23,812 nucleotides of DNA from an uncultured Lachnospiraceae bacterium (GTDB lineage Bacteria > Bacillota > Clostridia > Lachnospirales > Lachnospiraceae): assembly GCA_945836355.1 (NCBI GenBank), contig CAMALD010000001.1:1-23812 (forward strand), read 5' to 3'. A model generated the notes under the pieces. That model worked only from the letters and a program-made list of their open reading frames with translations, did no database searches and was not told the DNA's origin. Position numbers and translations under genes: made by a program. Every line of letters starts with the position of its first letter. Within the stretch, counting starts at the first letter, position 1. Shown here in pieces: positions 15,263 through 23,115 of the stretch.

Positions 15263-17578
15263 TTATTCAATGCCCTTTAACGCCAGGGCCTTTGTCTGCA
15301 GCTCCATCAGCTTGTAATAGGTGCCGTGCAGCTCGGTCAGCTCCTGCTGTGTGCCCTCCTCGGTAATCTCGCCGTGATCGATGACCACAAGGCGGTCTGC
15401 ATCGCGCAGCGTGGAAAGGCGGTGTGCGATGGAGATGGTCGTGCGGCCCTTCACCAGATAATTGAGGGACGCCTGAATGGCCTTTTCGGTCTCGGTATCC
15501 ACGGAGGCAGTCGCCTCGTCAAGAATCAGAATCTTCGGGTTGGCAAGGATGGCGCGGGCGATGGAAATGCGCTGGCGTTCTCCGCCCGAGAGCTCACGCC
15601 CTGCAGAACCGATGATGGTATCGTAGCCGTCCGGCATGCGCAGAATAAAATCGTGTGCGCTTGCCAGCACAGCGGCGCGGATAATCTCTGCTTTGGTTGC
15701 GTTCGGATTAGCATAAGCAATGTTTTGCTCCACAGTACCCATGAAAATGTAGGTCTCCTGAGAAACCATCGCAACATTGCGGCGCAGATCGTGAAAGGCA
15801 AGGTCGCGGACATTGACGCCATCAAGGTAAATCGCACCCTCCTGCGGGTCGTACATGCGGGAGATGAGGTTGACCAGTGTGGTTTTGCCGGCGCCGGAGC
15901 GTCCGACGATGCCGAGCATCTCCCCTTCCTTTATATGGAGATTGATGTCTTTAAGCACCGGTTTATTGATTTCATAGCCGAAGGTCACATGGTCGAGCAC
16001 AATATCACCGCGCGGCTCCGGCATTGCCACCGGATGCTCGCTCTCCTGAATCTCCGGGATGGAATCGAGAATCTCAAACATACGCTGTGCGCTGTTGATG
16101 CTGTCGGACCACTGGTGGAAAATGTGGGAGAAGAAGTTCATCGGACCGCTTAACTGTCCCACATAACCGACAAAGGTAATCAGGATACCGACGTTAAAAT
16201 TGAGGTCGGTCAGTACCAGGGCGACACCGATACACCAGACAACTATGCCGGTCAATTCCTGCGTGGTCTGATAGAGGAAGGTAAATTTATTGTTGAATCG
16301 GACGATGGAAAGCTCTGCCTCCATCATGCGGGAGTTGCCGGAGTGAAAGCGTGTCAGCTCGCGGCGCTCCTGGCCGAATGCTTTTACCACGCGGGCGCCG
16401 GTCAGGTTATCGTTTACCTGGCTGTTTACGGAACGCTCTGCGCGGTGTCTGCGACCGAACAGACTCCACAGATGCGGGCGCAGCTTAAAGCCGATGATGA
16501 CGGATACCGGCATCAGGACGCATGCGACAATCGCGAGCTCCCATCGGATGGAAAACATCACAACCAGGGTTGAAATGATGGTAAACGAATGAATCAGGAT
16601 ATACGGTGCGCTGTCGATGAAGAAGCCTGTCACGCGCTCTGCGTCACTTAACACACGGGTCATGAGGCTGCCGGTCTGGCGGCTCTTAAAAAAGCTGATG
16701 GAAAGCTTGCCCATCGCATTGAAAATATCCTTTTTCAGGTCACGCACCACACTGGTAACAATCTGCGCGGTGAAGACGCCCTGCAGCATCTGAAACAGCA
16801 GAATTGCAAGCTTGGCGCCGAGCATCATGAATACGACAACCAGCAGTGCAGTCACATAATGCCCGTCCTCAATGCCGAGGCGCGCCAGGTAGGCGTCATC
16901 CTTTTTCAGTATGTAATTATACAGCACGGTACCGTTTAAGTACGGCCATACAAGATTGAAGCCCGCGATGCCGAAAAAGCAGACCAGCATGAGAAGAAGC
17001 TTTACGGTATACGGCTTAAAATAGCGGAGAACACGCATGAAGATGGTGCCTCGGTCCATACATTTCGGGCAGATTCTGCGGCTTTTGTTCGGGTACATGG
17101 TGCCGCAGGTCGGACAGTATTCATCATCCTCGTTTTCTTCCTCAAACGGCATAAAATCCGGCTGCGGATGCTTGATGCGGTCGAAGGCGCGCGCAAGCAT
17201 GTGCATGTTTTTCATATGCAGATTGGAGAATGCTGCGAGACAGTCGTCATCGTTTGCAATCAGAAGACCGCAGGCCACCTGGCGCTCAATCCGGACAGAC
17301 TCCAGTTCATCAAGCGGAACGGAACGGATTGCCCAGTCCTGCTTATAATCCGCAACTGCATCCTCTCTTTTGCCGTAGCCCTTAAACGAACGGACACGGG
17401 TCGGGTCCGGCGGCGCGGTAAGCACAAACAGCCTGTCAGCTGTAAGGATTACATATCCGTCGGCATATTCACAGTCAGTGTTCATATCTGTAGCACAGGC
17501 GCGAATCAGGTCGGCGGATTTTACTCCCCGGGCCAGGAGCAGCTCCAGAACGGATTTCGGTAGTTTCACCTTTTCCAT
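15263..17578 (-). CDS. ABC half-exporter 1 with N-terminal zinc ribbon (DUF1854-associated)
   Basis: A 771-residue exporter-type ABC protein. Residues 1 to about 135 are a soluble domain unlike that of standard exporters. Cys155/158 and Cys170/173 form a zinc ribbon. The six-helix membrane domain runs from about 185 to 490. The ATPase has Walker A GRSGAGKTT (559-567), signature LSGGERQR (663-670), Walker B ILILDEAT (683-690) and His719. Both half-exporters keep consensus catalytic motifs, so neither ATP site is plainly degenerate. I start it at ATG 17578, nine bases after AAGGAGG (17588-17594). The longer frame, from ATG 17602, would place this site inside the coding sequence. The start overlaps the stop of the upstream hydrolase gene by 13 bases, which implies coupled translation. 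DUF1854 follows after 42 bases. Confidence 0.88.
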   Translation of the reverse strand: MEKVKLPKSVLELLLARGVKSADLIRACATDMNTDCEYADGYVILTADRLFVLTAPPDPTRVRSFKGYGKREDAVADYKQDWAIRSVPLDELESVRIERQVACGLLIANDDDCLAAFSNLHMKNMHMLARAFDRIKHPQPDFMPFEEENEDDEYCPTCGTMYPNKSRRICPKCMDRGTIFMRVLRYFKPYTVKLLLMLVCFFGIAGFNLVWPYLNGTVLYNYILKKDDAYLARLGIEDGHYVTALLVVVFMMLGAKLAILLFQMLQGVFTAQIVTSVVRDLKKDIFNAMGKLSISFFKSRQTGSLMTRVLSDAERVTGFFIDSAPYILIHSFTIISTLVVMFSIRWELAIVACVLMPVSVIIGFKLRPHLWSLFGRRHRAERSVNSQVNDNLTGARVVKAFGQERRELTRFHSGNSRMMEAELSIVRFNNKFTFLYQTTQELTGIVVWCIGVALVLTDLNFNVGILITFVGYVGQLSGPMNFFSHIFHQWSDSINSAQRMFEILDSIPEIQESEHPVAMPEPRGDIVLDHVTFGYEINKPVLKDINLHIKEGEMLGIVGRSGAGKTTLVNLISRMYDPQEGAIYLDGVNVRDLAFHDLRRNVAMVSQETYIFMGTVEQNIAYANPNATKAEIIRAAVLASAHDFILRMPDGYDTIIGSAGRELSGGERQRISIARAILANPKILILDEATASVDTETEKAIQASLNYLVKGRTTISIAHRLSTLRDADRLVVIDHGEITEEGTQQELTELHGTYYKLMELQTKALALKGIE

Positions 17579-18552
17579 ATCGGAATACCTCCTTGGTACC
17601 ATTTTTTCAATATGTCTTCGGCTTTCTTCAGATGAATGTTAAAGCCGGTGTCGTTTGCAGCAGTTTCACGGTCAGTATAAATACAGGTGCTCCAATCCCA
17701 CCAGAAGAAACCGGCAAACCAGTCCTCCTGTGAAAAGACGGACAGACAGGAATCATAGAAGCGTGCCTGTTCTTCCTCATCCATTGGAAACTCCCGGTGG
17801 GAGAAATCCCAAGGCATCATGGCGCATCCGCGGGCACTGCGGCAGCCAATCTCCATAAAAATAACCTTTTTGCCGAGCTTTTCGGAAAGCGGTTTTAGCT
17901 GATCGCGCACCTGCTGCCAGGCCAGAGTCATCTGCTCAAGACTCTCACCGGGAACCCTGGCAACCGGATAGTAGGCAGAAGTGCCGATGTAGTCGATTGC
18001 ATCAAACCATGGCACGCGGTCTTCTTTTCCGTGGTTGGTGTTGTACACGAGCGGACCATGATAGATATCACGAACTCTGGCAATCAAATCGCGCCAGTAG
18101 GTTTGTTTGCGCTCGGTGCCGAGCATTTCACAGCCCAGACAGAACATCTCGCAGCCGGTATCCTCGGCAAGCTCTGCATAGTGCAGTAAAAAGGCGCTGT
18201 AGCTGGCAAACCATTTGCTCCAATAGATATCTCTTCCAACCATATCTCCGTCAGGAAACTCGATTTGCGCGCGCCAGGCGCCATCCGTACAGTTGACCAT
18301 CGGCTTCAGGCATACCTTGATGCCACGCGCATGGGCGCGGTCGATGGCAAATGTGATATCCTTGTCTGAGGCGTTGTGTTCATAATCGAACAGAATCCTG
18401 GTAGATGAGTAGGTTTCCTGCTCCACCGCAGTTGCGAGGCAGATCCAGTTCACCCCTGTATCGAACAATAAGTCTTGAGAAACGATGGCCTCCGGGGTGC
18501 GGTAGGAGCCTCTGCCGCCGCCGTAACCATAGGTATAGCCTTTAATCTCCAT
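17566..18552 (-). CDS. GH113-like TIM-barrel glycoside hydrolase
   Basis: A 328-residue protein resembling the GH113 (beta-mannanase-like) TIM-barrel family. The fold is suggested by repeated strand-end motifs: KGYTYGYGGGRGSY, WICLATAVEQET, IKVCLKPMVNC, MFCLGCEM, YIGTSAYYPV, VIFMEIGCRS and FAGFFWWDWST. The acid/base candidate is Glu142 (CLGCEM) and the nucleophile candidate Glu234 (FMEIGCRS); both are kept, so it is probably active. There is no signal peptide, so it should act in the cytosol. ATG 18552 follows only a weak GGGG site; an upstream in-frame TTG (18573) is possible. It opens the minus-strand operon and overlaps half-exporter 1, suggesting that it acts on what that transporter moves. 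The exact substrate is not predictable. Confidence 0.78.
   Translation of the reverse strand: MEIKGYTYGYGGGRGSYRTPEAIVSQDLLFDTGVNWICLATAVEQETYSSTRILFDYEHNASDKDITFAIDRAHARGIKVCLKPMVNCTDGAWRAQIEFPDGDMVGRDIYWSKWFASYSAFLLHYAELAEDTGCEMFCLGCEMLGTERKQTYWRDLIARVRDIYHGPLVYNTNHGKEDRVPWFDAIDYIGTSAYYPVARVPGESLEQMTLAWQQVRDQLKPLSEKLGKKVIFMEIGCRSARGCAMMPWDFSHREFPMDEEEQARFYDSCLSVFSQEDWFAGFFWWDWSTCIYTDRETAANDTGFNIHLKKAEDILKKWYQGGIPIWKR
17588..17594 (-). promoter_or_regulatory. ribosome binding site that fixes the half-exporter 1 start
   Basis: AAGGAGG on the minus strand lies within the last codons of the GH113-like gene, nine bases before ATG 17578. It argues against the longer start at 17602 and links translation of hydrolase and transporter. 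Confidence 0.8.
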
Positions 18553-18594
18553 ATAAACCCCATTTCTAAACAAAAATGCATAAATTCCGTTCCT

Positions 18595-18623
18595 ATTCTA
18601 ATGCATTTGCACCAAAGTGTAAA
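18595..18623 (-). promoter_or_regulatory. promoter of the GH113-ABC-DUF1854-ABC operon
   Basis: On the minus strand TTTACA (18618-18623), a 17-base spacer and TAGAAT (18595-18600), with transcription expected to start near 18588, about 36 bases before ATG 18552. Confidence 0.55.
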
Positions 18624-18663
18624 TGTAGTATTTGAAAAAAATGATGTTTTTTTGAAAATATAG

Positions 18664-18747
18664 ATGATTTGCAAAAAATATGCTATAATTCTTGTGACGC
18701 TTGCTTATCTGGGAGTGGGCTGGGTGCAGGCGCACCATGTCCGGTAG
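18664..18747 (+). pseudogene. severed N-terminal membrane anchor of the metallophosphoesterase
   Basis: From ATG 18664 the frame reads a Lys-Lys start, a hydrophobic helix (YAIILVTLAYLGVGWVQAHH) and Val-Arg, then meets TAG at 18745-18747. After the TAG the same frame continues without interruption as TNYTLPTDKQVGTLRIVLFADSH into the catalytic domain. Membrane-anchored metallophosphoesterases of the YkuE type have just this order: anchor, short T-x-Y linker, then the D-x-H motif. The stop therefore appears to be a nonsense mutation or a sequencing error rather than a true gene end. The ribosome binding site before 18664 is weak. Confidence 0.6.
18681..18689 (+). promoter_or_regulatory. possible extended -10 promoter inside the anchor coding stretch
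   Basis: TGCTATAAT is a perfect extended -10 element, but no good -35 box lies 16-18 bases upstream. If used, transcription would start near 18696 and could supply only the anchor-less phosphoesterase. Confidence 0.28.
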
Positions 18748-18777
18748 ACAAATTATACGCTGCCCACTGACAAGCAG

Positions 18778-19491
18778 GTGGGGACATTGCGCATAGTTCT
18801 CTTCGCAGACTCGCACATCGGCACGACCTTTGACGGCGTCGGATTTGCAGAGTATGTGAAGCGGATGCAGGAGCAGAACCCGGATGTTGTGCTGATTACC
18901 GGAGATTTTGTGGATGATGATTCTGACAGGGAAGATATGATTGCAGCCTGTGCAGCACTTGGCAATCTGCAGACCGGATACGGAGTGTATTATGTGTACG
19001 GTAATCACGATAAAGGGTACTACGGCGAGAAGTACCGCGGATTTAGTGCTTTGGAGCTTGCACAGGAGCTGGAGAAGAATGGTGTGGTCATTTTGGAGGA
19101 TGAGACTGTGCTGGTGGATGAACGGTTCTACATTGTCGGCAGAAAGGACTATTCCGAGGCTCAGATGGGAAAGGAGCGGGCTTCGGCGGCAGAGCTGATT
19201 AAGACTCTGGATCATGAGAAATATATTATTGTCATGGATCATCAGCCAAGAGAGTATAAGGATGAGGCTGCCTGCGGGGCTGACCTGGTGCTGTCGGGTC
19301 ATACGCACGGCGGGCAGTTGATTCCAATCACATATGCAGGTGAATGGATGGGGGTGAATGATAAGACATATGGCCTGTCCGAAATCACCGGGACAAGCTT
19401 CATTGTCACATCGGGTATTTCAGACTGGGCCATTCAGTTCAAGACCGGCTGTAAGTCGGAGTATGTGGTCATCGATATCAACGGGAAATAA
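18778..19491 (+). CDS. metallophosphoesterase, calcineurin-like (anchor-less or disrupted)
   Basis: The catalytic part of a calcineurin-like phosphoesterase, 237 residues if read from GTG 18778. All metal-binding motifs are present: FADSHIG (Asp11, His13), TGDFVDDD (Asp43), GNHD (Asn76, His77), MDHQP (His155) and GHTHGGQ (His175, His177). The domain is thus intact. The start is uncertain: no convincing ribosome binding site precedes GTG 18778, and AGGTGGGG lies just before TTG 18787. The in-frame region upstream encodes what looks like the original anchor, cut by TAG 18745. The intact protein would have had about 275 residues and faced outward. It either remains as a cytosolic enzyme by internal initiation or is a pseudogene. 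YitT follows convergently 46 bases on, with no clear terminator between them. Confidence 0.75.
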   Translation: MGTLRIVLFADSHIGTTFDGVGFAEYVKRMQEQNPDVVLITGDFVDDDSDREDMIAACAALGNLQTGYGVYYVYGNHDKGYYGEKYRGFSALELAQELEKNGVVILEDETVLVDERFYIVGRKDYSEAQMGKERASAAELIKTLDHEKYIIVMDHQPREYKDEAACGADLVLSGHTHGGQLIPITYAGEWMGVNDKTYGLSEITGTSFIVTSGISDWAIQFKTGCKSEYVVIDINGK

Positions 19492-19537
19492 ATGCTATCT
19501 GCCGGGGTGAAATGTCCCTCGAATCAGAAGTCGTGCA

Positions 19538-20428
19538 TTACAGCTTCTTGAGATAATTTCCATCGATATTCATTACCTTGCTGTAGATGATAAATGCATT
19601 TGGATCAATTTCCTGTACCGTGCGGCGCAGAAGGTTCATCTCATATTTGGAGATGGCGGTAACAAGAATATTGGTATTCTCGTGGGTATAGGCACCGTCA
19701 CCCTGCCATTCGGTTACACCGCGGTAGATGTTCTTCATTATGGCGTCAGCGACACCCTGCTGCTTGGTAAAGATGGTTACCTGCACCATAATGTTCTGTG
19801 AGTGCGCGCGGTCAACGGTGAAGGACGCGATGGCTGCGTAGATGATACAGTACACAGCAGTCTCTGCGTTAAAGAGAAGGGCACAGACGAGATAGATGGC
19901 ACCGTTGATTAACACGGACACCTTGCCGACGCTGAAATTGCGGTAGCGTTTGCTGAAATAGATGCCAAGGATATCGATACCGCCGCCGGAGCCTCCGGCA
20001 AACAGGCAGAGACCGACACCGGCACCGTAGGTGAGACCGCCGATGATGCAGGAGGTCAGAGGGTCGCTGATCAGCAGCGGGTCCGGAATCGGTATGACCG
20101 TGACAATAAAGGTTGTCAGAACGACCGACATTACCGTTTTAAAGAAAAAAAGGCGGCTGACTCCCTTGTAGGCAAGGAGGAGCAGCGGTATGTTGATTAG
20201 GAGATAGATGATACCGGAGATATCGATTTGCTCCGGTACCGAAATGTGCAGGTAATCAATCAGTATGGTACGTGCCAGCTGTGCGATACCCAATGCGCCG
20301 CCGTTGTACAGGTTGAGCGGTGTCAAAAAGAGGTTGACTGCAGCGGAGAATAGGATGGTACCTGCGGCAACGAGCACAAAACGCCATGCCTCGTTGGTGG
20401 ATAATCCGGTTTTAATTTTTGTCTTCAT
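19538..20428 (-). CDS. YitT family membrane protein with C-terminal DUF2179 domain
   Basis: A 296-residue protein. The first two thirds hold about five hydrophobic helices with the family motifs VNLFLTPLNLYNGGALGIAQ and LCLFAGGSGGGIDILGIYFSKRY. The C-terminal part, from about residue 205, is the cytosolic DUF2179 domain (VQVTIFTKQQGVADAIMKNI, then NTNILVTAISKYEMNLLRRTV and DPNAFIIYSKVMNIDGNY). YitT proteins are conserved in Firmicutes with no well-defined transport substrate. I prefer ATG 20428, six bases after GTGAGG, to the upstream ATG 20446, which would put that site inside the gene. It is monocistronic and divergent from the MFS gene. Confidence 0.88.
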   Translation of the reverse strand: MKTKIKTGLSTNEAWRFVLVAAGTILFSAAVNLFLTPLNLYNGGALGIAQLARTILIDYLHISVPEQIDISGIIYLLINIPLLLLAYKGVSRLFFFKTVMSVVLTTFIVTVIPIPDPLLISDPLTSCIIGGLTYGAGVGLCLFAGGSGGGIDILGIYFSKRYRNFSVGKVSVLINGAIYLVCALLFNAETAVYCIIYAAIASFTVDRAHSQNIMVQVTIFTKQQGVADAIMKNIYRGVTEWQGDGAYTHENTNILVTAISKYEMNLLRRTVQEIDPNAFIIYSKVMNIDGNYLKKL

Positions 20429-20467
20429 AGTAAGCCTCACTATCATGGATTTTCTTTTGGTATGGTT

Positions 20468-20496
20468 ATTGTAGAATAGTTTTGCAGGAAGTGCAA
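20468..20496 (-). promoter_or_regulatory. promoter of the YitT gene
   Basis: On the minus strand TTGCAC (20491-20496), a 17-base spacer and TACAAT (20468-20473). The -35 box overlaps the ribosome binding site (AAGGGGG, 20495-20501) of the divergent MFS gene. Confidence 0.55.
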
Positions 20497-20513
20497 GGGG
20501 GTTGAAAAATATT

Positions 20514-21728
20514 ATGCAATTTAAATTTACTTACCGGCATACAAAATATGCCGCATATCTCGGATATATTTCCCAGGCCATTGTTAATAATCTGGCACCG
20601 CTTTTGTTTGTGTCATTTCAGAGAGAGCTTGGATTGTCGTTAAATAAAATCAGTCTGCTGATTACGGTAAACTTTTGCGTGCAGATTCTTGTGGACATGA
20701 TTTCTGCGAAATACATTGACCGTATCGGATATCGGAGAGCAACACTGCTGGCGCATATCGCGATAACGCTCGGCATGGTCGGAATGGGCACACTCCCGTT
20801 TCTGGTATCTCCGTTTGCCGGATTGCTGACAGCCTCGATTATTTATGCCATCGGCGGCGGATTGACTGAAGTGATTATTTCTCCGATTGTAGAAGCACTA
20901 CCGGGGGATGAGAAGGAATCGGCAATGAGCATGCTGCACTCCTTTTACTGTTGGGGACAGGTAGCGGTGGTGCTTTTATCCACGCTGTATTTTCAGATCA
21001 TCGGGATGGAGTATTGGCGGTATCTGCCGTTTTTGTGGGCGCTGCTGCCTGCATTTAACATCTTTCTGTTTGCGAGGGTGCCTATCCGCACGCTGAATGA
21101 GGACGGTGGAAGCGTTCCGGTGCGCAAGCTGTTTGGGGTAAAGCTCTTCTGGATATTTCTGCTTCTGATGATCTGTGCGGGGGCTTCGGAGCTTGCGATG
21201 TCGCAGTGGTCCTCCTTTTTTGCGGAGGAGGGTCTGAAGGTCTCCAAGACACTGGGTGATCTGCTCGGGCCGTGCGCTTTTGCCTTGCTAATGGGGCTTG
21301 CCAGAACGTATTACGGAATTCGCGGGGCAGGGCTGAATCTGCAGCGCACGATTCTGTTCAGTTCTGTTTTATGCATTTTCAGCTATATGACGGCGGTGTT
21401 CGTCCCGCATCCGGTAATTGCACTGATTGGCTGTGCACTGACAGGACTTTCGGTGGGTATCATGTGGCCGGGGACGTTCAGCCTCGCGTCTAAATATTAT
21501 CCGCAGGGCGGTACGGCGATGTTTGCCATCCTTGCGTTAGCAGGCGATGTGGGCTGCTCCTCGGGTCCGACGCTTGCCGGGCTGATGGCGGACCACACCG
21601 GAGACCTGCATGACGGTCTGCTGGCAGCAGCCGCTTTTCCGGTGCTGATGATTGTGGGAATCCTATTGCTCAAAAAAGAGAAGGAGCAGACGGGAATACA
21701 AGTAGAAAATCAGGCAGTCCGTCATTGA
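20514..21728 (+). CDS. MFS transporter
   Basis: A 404-residue major facilitator superfamily transporter with about twelve hydrophobic helices. The loop after helix 2 reads AKYIDRIGYRRATL, the MFS signature, and the second half has the SVGIMWPGTFSLASKYYP segment seen in sugar-type and related MFS carriers. The central loop holds VRKLFGVKLFWIF. The substrate cannot be assigned; sugar or drug transport are both possible. ATG 20514 is chosen; AAGGGGG ends twelve bases upstream, somewhat far, while the in-frame TTG 20502 abuts it. It is a single gene: the next promoter's -35 box overlaps its stop codon. Confidence 0.85.
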   Translation: MQFKFTYRHTKYAAYLGYISQAIVNNLAPLLFVSFQRELGLSLNKISLLITVNFCVQILVDMISAKYIDRIGYRRATLLAHIAITLGMVGMGTLPFLVSPFAGLLTASIIYAIGGGLTEVIISPIVEALPGDEKESAMSMLHSFYCWGQVAVVLLSTLYFQIIGMEYWRYLPFLWALLPAFNIFLFARVPIRTLNEDGGSVPVRKLFGVKLFWIFLLLMICAGASELAMSQWSSFFAEEGLKVSKTLGDLLGPCAFALLMGLARTYYGIRGAGLNLQRTILFSSVLCIFSYMTAVFVPHPVIALIGCALTGLSVGIMWPGTFSLASKYYPQGGTAMFAILALAGDVGCSSGPTLAGLMADHTGDLHDGLLAAAAFPVLMIVGILLLKKEKEQTGIQVENQAVRH

Positions 21729-21753
21729 CAGTGTGAAAAAGCGGTGTTAAGAT
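21725..21753 (+). promoter_or_regulatory. promoter of the SprA-related gene
   Basis: TTGACA (21725-21730), a 17-base spacer and TAAGAT (21748-21753). The -35 box contains the TGA stop of the MFS gene. Confidence 0.7.
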
Positions 21754-21794
21754 ATAAATAAGAAACTTTCTGTTTGCACATGCGGAGGAAGAAT

Positions 21795-22343
21795 ATGGCA
21801 GGTATTTCATTCGGATACAATCTGAATATGTATTATCAGGGCGGTTATGGCGCCTATGCATCCGGGTATGCCGGAGGATACAGTGCGGTTGGCACACTAC
21901 CGGGAAATCAGCCGGAGCATTCTGCAAAAGCAGCGGCAATGACCGGACGCGGAGAAGATGGCAGAAAGGTTGCGGGAAAGTCCACACCACAGGAATGTCA
22001 GACCTGTAAGGAACGCAAATATCAGGACGGTTCCGATGAAAATGTATCCTTTAAAGCCGCAGCGCATATTGCACCGGGGGCAGCGGGAGCAGTAGTGCGT
22101 GCACATGAGGGTGAGCATGTCACCAATGCGTATACGAAAGCGGCGAAGTCGGGCGGACAGGTAGTCAGCGCATCGGTGTCCATTCACACAGGAGTGTGTC
22201 CGGAGTGCGGGCGGACTTATGTAGCCGGCGGCACCACCAGAACCACTATTAAATATCCGGACGAATCTAATCCGTATCAGAAAGCACGCAAAGCGCAGGA
22301 TGCTTTGAAGCTTCGTGGAAACAACATCAACTATGCGGCATAA
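21795..22343 (+). CDS. SprA-related putative metalloprotease (CJM1_0395-like)
   Basis: A 182-residue protein. Residues 1-40 are rich in Gly, Tyr and Ala (MYYQGGYGAYASGYAGGY) and probably unstructured. The core has CQTCKERKYQDGSD (Cys68, Cys71), then VRAHEGEHV with the HExxH zincin motif (His104, Glu105, His108), and CPECGRTYVAGGTTRT (Cys135, Cys138). This order matches the SprA-related family, whose members are annotated as putative metalloproteases without proven substrates. No signal peptide is seen, so it should be cytosolic. GGAGG before ATG 21795 fixes the start; the upstream in-frame TTG and ATG would put this site inside the gene. It has its own promoter and precedes a decayed signalling gene by 15 bases. 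Confidence 0.8.
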   Translation: MAGISFGYNLNMYYQGGYGAYASGYAGGYSAVGTLPGNQPEHSAKAAAMTGRGEDGRKVAGKSTPQECQTCKERKYQDGSDENVSFKAAAHIAPGAAGAVVRAHEGEHVTNAYTKAAKSGGQVVSASVSIHTGVCPECGRTYVAGGTTRTTIKYPDESNPYQKARKAQDALKLRGNNINYAA

Positions 22344-22358
22344 ACAAGGAGTTTGCCT

Positions 22359-23066
22359 ATGCGATAAACATATGTGTATGTGTTCTCACTGCTGGCGTTC
22401 ATGCTGGCTTTGTGCATAGCGAGAGCATTAACAACAAAAAAGGGAACAACGAAAGAGAGACAGGTAACCTTTGCTCTCCTGATGGTAGACCTTGTGCTTG
22501 TGCTGTTCAGCATTTTCGGCTTTATCCACAAGATATATAATGTGGCAAAGATATATCGTTTAAAGTATCAACTGCTTTTATTTGTACTTGGCTTTGTCAT
22601 ATGCGGATATGCGGTTAATTTTATTCTTGACACTGTAATTGATATCACGGCAATTACCTGCGCGCTGGGCGGTATTGTCATCTATTTCTTTGCGGTCGAA
22701 TACATCTCCAATGCATTACTGCTTCGGATGCTTTCGGTAGTGTCTCAGGAGATGACGGATGCGGTTTTCATCTTTACTTCCATTGACAGATGTATTTATG
22801 AAAACGACAGTGCGCGGAAAATGCTTCAAAAATATGGTCATGCGTGCGATGATGTAAAGCGGTTGCTGATGAAGGTGAATAACCGAAAAGCGTTGCAGGA
22901 AATTTCGGATTTTTCCCTTGAGTACATGTTGGAGAGCGAAGAGACTGTGGAGCAGGTAGATTTCCTTCTCAGCATCGGATGTGACATGTTCCAGGGCTAC
23001 TATTTTGCAAAGCCGATGAAGCTTGAGCGGTTTGAGGAGCTATACCTTGATACCGCTCGAATGTAA
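22359..23066 (+). pseudogene. decayed membrane / PAS-like / EAL signalling protein
   Basis: ATG 22359 has a perfect AAGGAG site (22346-22351) seven bases upstream, but codon 3 is TAA (22365-22367). After it the frame stays open for 233 codons. The product would have four hydrophobic helices (about 4-18, 31-50, 66-88 and 90-116, counted from GTG 22374), a PAS-like opening (SQEMTDAVFIFTSIDRCIYE), then a short helical part running straight into VDFLLSIGCDMFQGYYFAKP. That stretch is the typical C-terminal end of an EAL c-di-GMP phosphodiesterase domain. GGDEF and nearly all of EAL, including the EAL motif, are missing, so a large internal deletion is likely. The remnant should have no cyclic-di-GMP activity. 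A functional small membrane protein started at GTG 22374 cannot be excluded but lacks a ribosome binding site. Confidence 0.7.
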
Positions 23067-23115
23067 TCGGGCACGGAACACCCTCCGGCTCGTGATAAAA
23101 GCGGTTGGTGAAAAA

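Noticed and set aside
15326..16153. 275-residue plus-strand open frame
   Set aside because: Shadow of the ATPase and membrane domains of half-exporter 1; no recognisable domain.
18745..18747. TAG as pyrrolysine or other recoding in the phosphoesterase
   Set aside because: TAG ends several normal genes here (for example at 4352, 5675, 7785 and 11350), and no recoding signal is visible. Mutation or error is simpler.
18714..18768. AGTGGGC / GCCCACT inverted repeat as an attenuator or insertion footprint
   Set aside because: Only seven bases per arm with a loop of about 40 bases; likely chance, although it brackets the TAG codon.
18598..19308. 236-residue minus-strand open frame over the phosphoesterase
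   Set aside because: It is antisense to a domain with all calcineurin-like motifs and includes the operon promoter region; not protein-like.
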